Assembly: GCA_019894815.1 (NCBI GenBank)
Contig: JAGXNU010000087.1
Coordinates: 1-8,370 of the forward strand
Length of the DNA: 8,370 bases
Reading direction: 5' to 3'
Origin: Promethearchaeota archaeon
Lineage (GTDB): Archaea; Asgardarchaeota; Lokiarchaeia; Sigyniarchaeales; SOKP01
The translations under genes were made by a program, and so were the position numbers. The notes under the pieces are model-generated. The model was given only the letters and a program-made list of their open reading frames with translations, did no database searches and was not told where the DNA came from. This document shows positions 4,639-8,370 of this stretch, piece after piece (the first letter of the stretch is position 1; every line of letters begins with the position of its first letter).

Positions 4639-5779
4639 TTTGAAACCCTTCTTTACATGCTTTTTTGATTCGGTTTAGCCCATCTATAGAAGATTCCTCA
4701 ATTATCTTAATAACTTCTTTTGGCACTAAATTTCTCCAGTTTTTATCATTTTTGCATATTAATTTTCTTATATTAGTGCCATTATATTTCTTCTTGAAAA
4801 TGGTTATTTTTTTGCCAATATTGAAGCCTTTTTGTTGAAATAAAATTCGTACCCAATCACTATTTGAGAAAATGGCATCAAAATTTCCGACAATTGAAAC
4901 CACGTGATTTACCCATTTTTCAGCATTAAAAATATCGGGTATTTCAAATATTTCATAATTTTTAGCAGGATATTTTCTACTTTTCAAAGCAGCAACCAAA
5001 AACTTTTTCCTTTCGGTACTTGTAAAAGGATCAATACACGTGTTTGATAATTGAGAGCTTCCAATTGCTATTTTGATTTTTTTAAATTCCTTAAATATAT
5101 TATTAATTACATATACATGACCATGATGAAATGGTTGAAATCTACCAATGAATAATGCTACATCTCCTTGTTTTTTCATATTCATTTTATTTTTTATTAA
5201 TTCTTTCGGGTCAATAGTAATTAATTCTTCCCAAATCTTTCTCGAATAATCAACAGAATTCTCTTTTTTCAGAATTTGTTTGAGTTCAGTTTCAGAATAG
5301 AACTTGCTTGTTTCAGTATCAAGTTCTATTGGGTCTGCTTTCAATTCAACATCATGATCTACTTGAAAGAGGAAAATATAAGATATTTCAGAAGTATTCT
5401 TATAAGTTTCTGTTCTTAAATCATAAAATGATGTTTTTCTGATATATTTTGTTTGAATTCCAAATTCTTCTTGAAGCTCTCTCTTTGCATTTTGTTCTAT
5501 GTCTTTTAAACTAAGATTTTTTCTATATATCACATGCCCAGAAGCAGAATCGGTAAAATAACCCGGAAAACTCTCTTTTTTTATATTTCTTTTTTGAATG
5601 AGATACATGATCTCATTTTTAGGAGAAATTGAATAAGCAAAGACCCTAATAATTAAATGGCTTATATGATCATCATGAGCTTTTTTTCTTTCCAAGGGGA
5701 AGACATGTTTAGAAATTTGCCCTGATTGCAAATATTTAATGTCTTGATCCTTAATACATGCCAAGATTTCCTTTTCCAT
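4631..5779 (-). CDS. Nudix hydrolase - nicotinamide-nucleotide adenylyltransferase fusion
   Basis: Two enzymes appear in one 382-residue chain. Residues about 38-185 are a Nudix domain of the isopentenyl-diphosphate-isomerase/YfcD-like style: LIQKRN, FPGYFTDSASGH (71-82) and the Nudix core RELQEEFG (100-107), which keeps the metal-binding glutamates; the spacing before RE differs from the plain GX5EX7 consensus. Residues about 207-372 are an archaeal NMN adenylyltransferase (NadM type), which makes NAD from NMN and ATP: ALFIGRFQPFHHGH (208-221, including the HxGH motif), AIGSSQLSNTCIDPFTSTER (238-257), IFSNSDWV and NGTNIRKLI (333-341). In the known cyanobacterial and Francisella fusions the NMNAT comes first and Nudix second; here the order is reversed. 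ATG 5779 was chosen, 13 bases after the previous stop. An in-frame TTG at 5791 would add four residues; neither has a Shine-Dalgarno. Confidence 0.88.
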   Translation of the reverse strand: MEKEILACIKDQDIKYLQSGQISKHVFPLERKKAHDDHISHLIIRVFAYSISPKNEIMYLIQKRNIKKESFPGYFTDSASGHVIYRKNLSLKDIEQNAKRELQEEFGIQTKYIRKTSFYDLRTETYKNTSEISYIFLFQVDHDVELKADPIELDTETSKFYSETELKQILKKENSVDYSRKIWEELITIDPKELIKNKMNMKKQGDVALFIGRFQPFHHGHVYVINNIFKEFKKIKIAIGSSQLSNTCIDPFTSTERKKFLVAALKSRKYPAKNYEIFEIPDIFNAEKWVNHVVSIVGNFDAIFSNSDWVRILFQQKGFNIGKKITIFKKKYNGTNIRKLICKNDKNWRNLVPKEVIKIIEESSIDGLNRIKKACKEGFQIE

Positions 5780-5792
5780 GATAATAAACAAA

Positions 5793-6626
5793 TTATAAAT
5801 TGATAAAAATTAAATCTCCTACTTTAAAACCAATAAGTCTTGCAGCATTTTCTTGATTCATTGAAATTTCTAGATATCCAGTGGAACCCTTAAGGAATAA
5901 TAATGATCCTGGAGAGCTTTTATTAAAATGAGTAGTAAATGTACCTTCATATGTTCGGTTATCATGCTCTAGAGTTAATAAATCTCCATCTTCTAACGAT
6001 AAGATAGCGTTCTTGACAGATTCTTCAATAATAGGGAAATTTGTTATTCCATTACCAAAGTCATCAATATATTGGAGATAGCACTTAATTTTTTTTTCAT
6101 TATTTAATATTTCATACTTAAAGGGAGCTAATTTAATATTCTCAATATTAAATTCAGTACCAAGTTCCTTTAATTTTACTCCCGATGTAATATATGCTGC
6201 GACTGGAGCCATTATATCACGTCCTTGAAATGTTTTAGATATTGGTTTAATGAAGTATTGTTCATTTTCTATCTTAATGCATAAATTAATCTCATTCATT
6301 TCAAAAACCTTTCCAAAAATCCCATTGTTTGGACCAATAAAGACATGATTAGATTTTGTTCTGAGTGCTAAGATTTCCCTTGAACTACCTACACCCGGAT
6401 CAACTACAACAATAAACACTGTTTTCTCAGGAAAGAAGCTATATGTTGTTTTTAAGATAAAAGATGCTTCAATTATTGAATAAGAGGTTATTGCATGAGA
6501 GACATCAATTATTTTAACCAATGGATTAATTTTCAGAATTACGCCTTTCATACTAGCAACATAATGTGAACCATGTAATCCAAAATCAGTAATTAGTCCA
6601 ATAATAGATTTCTGTTTTTCAACCAT
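5793..6626 (-). CDS. SAM hydrolase / SAM hydroxide adenosyltransferase family protein (DUF62)
   Basis: Members hydrolyse S-adenosylmethionine to adenosine and methionine and are related to fluorinase and chlorinase. The 277-residue protein has the two-domain family layout: GLITDFGLHGSHYVASMKGV (10-29), IIDVSHAITSYSIIEASFIL (39-58), VVVDPGVGSSREI (73-85), IGPNNGIF (97-104), TFQGRDIMAPVAAY (132-145), a DDFGNGITNFP strand region starting the C-terminal barrel, and GYLEISMNQENAARLIGFKVGDLI near the end. The catalytic triad known for Pyrococcus PH0463 is Asp68, Arg75 and His127. Here Asp76 and Arg83 are present, but the His of TFHGRD is Gln134 (codon CAA). The fold is certain; SAM hydrolysis at normal rate is not. 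ATG 6626 has no Shine-Dalgarno. The gene heads the unit with Nudix-NMNAT and rtcA. Confidence 0.92.
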   Translation of the reverse strand: MVEKQKSIIGLITDFGLHGSHYVASMKGVILKINPLVKIIDVSHAITSYSIIEASFILKTTYSFFPEKTVFIVVVDPGVGSSREILALRTKSNHVFIGPNNGIFGKVFEMNEINLCIKIENEQYFIKPISKTFQGRDIMAPVAAYITSGVKLKELGTEFNIENIKLAPFKYEILNNEKKIKCYLQYIDDFGNGITNFPIIEESVKNAILSLEDGDLLTLEHDNRTYEGTFTTHFNKSSPGSLLFLKGSTGYLEISMNQENAARLIGFKVGDLIFINL

Positions 6627-6691
6627 ATTCTTGGAGGATATATGACGAAAATATTATTAATTTTAGTTATTAAAAATAGTATAGAGATAGT

Positions 6692-7591
6692 TCACTTTTT
6701 TTTTTTCTGATCAACCAAGTAAAAATCTTCCAAAGCTTTTGACTTAAGCCTATATTCTTCTTCTTTTTCGAAGTCTATCAGTTTTTTTGATAGTTCACTT
6801 GCTTTTTTGTAACCCACATATGCTGAGTGAAAGTCTTCATTCCGAAGGCTATTTCTAGCATCTTGTACTAATTTATTTCTTTTTTTTAATAAATCGGGAA
6901 TTTTTATTGAAAAGCTTGATTTTTCTTTTAATATTTCAGCAATATCTATAACATACAATTCTTCTGCTATTTGGGAGGCTTTATTAAATAATTTCGCTGC
7001 TTTCTCATGATCTAAAGATTTCAAAGCTTTTTCGGCATTTTCATAATTTTCCGAGATTTTTTGATGATCTCCATTTTCCACACGTTTTAACAGATCTTGG
7101 GCAATAATTCTCTCTTTTTTTCCTCCACTTAACATGAATTTGGTAATATTTATTATGCTTTCTCTCAACGCTTCTGGTTTTAATATATCTGTAAGAGGTT
7201 CTAAATGTTCTAAATATATATCTTTTAATAGTTGTTCAAATTTGTCTTGAGACATATCTAAGACTTCCAGTCCCAAAACTTCTACAGCTTCAGCAGTTTC
7301 TTTTAATGAAGTACGGAATTTTTCAGGTTCGTCACTTTCATTTAAGAGTAAACCTATAATTACATTGGACGCTTTCCTTGCAATCTTACCTTTTAAAGCA
7401 TGTAAATATGAAAAAAGTCGAAGCCCTTTCAAAGATAACAAGTTGTAATCATCTTTGGAATGATCCAAATTCAATCGCAAGAATATATCACTCGTTACCT
7501 CAAAAATAGAATGACCTTCCTTGAAGTAATAACCTAAAACTTTATAATCCTTATCTAATGGTAAAATAATAACAAAACTGCCTTTTGGCAT
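6692..7591 (-). CDS. Putative longin-like N-terminal domain with TPR-like helical C-terminus
   Basis: I cannot name this 299-residue protein with confidence. Residues 3-108 alternate strands and helices (SFVIILPLDKDYKVLGYYF, then NLLSLKGLRLFSYLHA, NVIIGLLLNESDEPEKFRTS and LKETAEAVEVLGL). This resembles the longin/roadblock-type folds that are abundant in Asgard proteomes and, in eukaryotes, belong to trafficking machinery. Residues 115-175 are helical. Residues 181-224 (YENAEKALKSLDHEKAAKLF) and 235-290 (VQDARNSLRNEDFHSAYVGY) look like tetratricopeptide-type helix pairs for protein binding. The C-terminus is lysine-rich (DQKKKK). There is no signal peptide or membrane segment, so it is probably cytosolic. 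ATG 7591 is supported by AGGAG (7602-7606) at 10-base spacing. The coiled-coil gene lies 64 bases upstream, separated by a 10-bp perfect inverted repeat. The longin call is pattern-based. Confidence 0.55.
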   Translation of the reverse strand: MPKGSFVIILPLDKDYKVLGYYFKEGHSIFEVTSDIFLRLNLDHSKDDYNLLSLKGLRLFSYLHALKGKIARKASNVIIGLLLNESDEPEKFRTSLKETAEAVEVLGLEVLDMSQDKFEQLLKDIYLEHLEPLTDILKPEALRESIINITKFMLSGGKKERIIAQDLLKRVENGDHQKISENYENAEKALKSLDHEKAAKLFNKASQIAEELYVIDIAEILKEKSSFSIKIPDLLKKRNKLVQDARNSLRNEDFHSAYVGYKKASELSKKLIDFEKEEEYRLKSKALEDFYLVDQKKKK

Positions 7592-7625
7592 TGATAATTA
7601 ACTCCTATTATTTAATTGAAAACAA

Positions 7626-7647
7626 GATGATAATATTTATTATCATC
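7626..7647. repeat. Perfect 10-bp inverted repeat upstream of the longin-like gene
   Basis: Arms GATGATAATA (7626-7635) and TATTATCATC (7638-7647) surround a TT centre. The element lies 8 bases after the upstream coiled-coil gene's stop codon and 34 bases before ATG 7591. A 2-base centre suits a DNA operator for a dimer; as RNA it would form a 9-bp stem with a 4-base loop. No U-run follows, so a terminator role is less likely. Confidence 0.55.
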
Positions 7648-7655
7648 AAAATTAT

Positions 7656-8090
7656 TTAAGGTTCTTTACGACTAATGATTCTGTTTGTTTCTTCCCGAAT
7701 TGATTGAATCACGTTTAATAATTGAGCATAATATAAATTATTGGACACTGTTTTCGCAGCTTGTCTAATAATATCAATTGCTTTCTTTTCTTCTTCAGTA
7801 ATGACTTCAATTGATTTATTTTCGTATAATTCTTTGATTTGGAAGTTAAAATCATCTGCAATTTCTTGTATACTTTCACCTGACTTCATTCGGAATTGTT
7901 TTAATACCTCAACTATTAGCCTAATGTTTTCATTAACAGATATTGTTTCTTCTGAAAATTTCTGCGACATTGACTGAATTGCTGTACTCATTTGATTTAT
8001 TTGAGCAATTGTTCCACCTAAAGAAGTAGTAATTTGATTAATTTTAACAATCATTTCATCTAATAATTTTTCAGCCATAATATTCAACAT
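7656..8090 (-). CDS. Helical coiled-coil protein of unknown function
   Basis: This 144-residue protein is not recognised. It is almost entirely helical. Residues about 6-70 form a Gln/Ser/Thr-rich stretch with hydrophobic residues at heptad-like spacing (IVKINQITTSLGGTIAQINQ, then MSTAIQSMSQKFSEETISV), like the helical signalling segment of chemoreceptor-type or filament proteins. A second helical part at about 95-140 (EEEKKAIDIIRQAAKTVSNN, IQSIREETNRIISRKEP) follows. There are no cysteines, signal peptide or membrane segments. ATG 8090 is used; ATG 8078 (MAEKLLDEM) is an equally plausible start. Neither has a clear Shine-Dalgarno. It starts 22 bases after the stop of another helical protein gene, so the two are probably co-transcribed with the downstream longin-like gene. 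A structural or adaptor role is only a guess. Confidence 0.7.
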   Translation of the reverse strand: MLNIMAEKLLDEMIVKINQITTSLGGTIAQINQMSTAIQSMSQKFSEETISVNENIRLIVEVLKQFRMKSGESIQEIADDFNFQIKELYENKSIEVITEEEKKAIDIIRQAAKTVSNNLYYAQLLNVIQSIREETNRIISRKEP

Positions 8091-8112
8091 TTATAATTTA
8101 TTGAGATATACA

Positions 8113-8370
8113 TCATAGTTTACTTGGTGCTTGATCCTTCAAGTTTTTTACAGAATTTATTGCTTCTGAAAGAAGAAGGTTTACTGTTTCCTGATTTAAC
8201 ACTTCTTCTGATAATTTTTCAAATTCTTGTAATTTAGATATTAGTGTTTGGAGAGCATCTAAACCTAAACCTACTTGAAGTTTTTTTAATTCATCTCTTG
8301 TCCCTTCTCCGATTTCTCTTAATACATCTATATGATTATTTTTTGTTACATCGATTTCTTTGGTGAATTC
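8113..8370 (-). CDS. Helical protein of unknown function (partial, 5' end missing)
   Basis: An open frame enters from the window edge at 8370 and ends at TGA 8113-8115, giving the last 85 residues of a protein. It reads EFTKEIDVTKNNHIDVLREI at the edge, continues with GEGTRDELKKLQVGLGLDAL, and ends SVKNLKDQAPSKL. Codon use matches the neighbours, and the residues form amphipathic helices with heptad-like Leu/Ile spacing, which supports a real gene. Acidic and Leu-rich helical segments (ISKLQEFEKLSEEVLN, VNLLLSEAINSVKNL) resemble the adjacent coiled-coil protein in style, but I see no clear sequence repeat between them. The function is unknown. Its stop lies 22 bases before the next gene, consistent with one operon. 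Confidence 0.75.
   Translation of the reverse strand, partial: EFTKEIDVTKNNHIDVLREIGEGTRDELKKLQVGLGLDALQTLISKLQEFEKLSEEVLNQETVNLLLSEAINSVKNLKDQAPSKL

Noticed and set aside
7741..7977. Plus-strand 78-codon frame antisense to the coiled-coil gene
   Set aside because: No ribosome-binding site and no plausible protein; typical antisense of a helical AT-rich gene.
1..8370. CRISPR array, insertion sequence, integrated element or attachment site
   Set aside because: No spaced direct repeats, transposase, integrase or tRNA-derived duplicate was seen; genes share strand, composition and style throughout.

Overview
The window looks like a piece of an AT-rich Asgard (Promethearchaeota) genome; the lineage within Asgard cannot be fixed from this sequence alone. 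Evidence for archaea: ribosomal proteins eL34 and eL14 flank an archaeal-type cytidylate kinase, a tRNA-Ser carries a short intron in the anticodon loop and has no encoded CCA, and the starts are a mix of Shine-Dalgarno-led and apparently leaderless. Evidence for Asgard: a 200-residue protein that reads end to end like the ESCRT-I subunit Vps28, next to a zinc-ribbon/Yip1-like membrane protein, and further along a putative longin-like/TPR protein. Every gene I can support lies on the minus strand, so transcription runs from high to low coordinates. The longest gene-free stretch is about 145 bases (837-981). I see no mobile element, CRISPR array or sign of recent transfer.

In the direction of transcription: (1) 8370-6692 holds the 3' end of an unrecognised helical protein, a 144-residue coiled-coil protein, and the longin-like/TPR protein. 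(2) 6626-3568 is a compact three-gene unit: a SAM hydrolase-family (DUF62) protein whose expected catalytic His is Gln, a Nudix-NMNAT fusion, and the RNA 3'-phosphate cyclase RtcA. The last two overlap by 8 bases. (3) 3501-1947 holds the zinc-ribbon Yip1-like membrane protein and the Vps28-like protein. (4) 1856-421 is the conserved archaeal block eL34 - cmk - eL14, followed by a terminator-like hairpin with a U9 run and then the intron-containing tRNA-Ser(GGA). (5) 312-1 holds the start of a NifX/NifB-type FeMo-cofactor-binding domain protein, cut by the window edge.

Two themes stand out. The first is a group of eukaryote-like membrane-remodelling or trafficking candidates (Vps28, Yip1-like, longin-like) interspersed with translation genes. 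The second is a nucleotide/RNA-end chemistry unit (DUF62, Nudix-NMNAT, RtcA) whose domain order and active-site change are unusual. Several intergenic regions hold perfect inverted repeats close to start codons, which could be operators or RNA hairpins.
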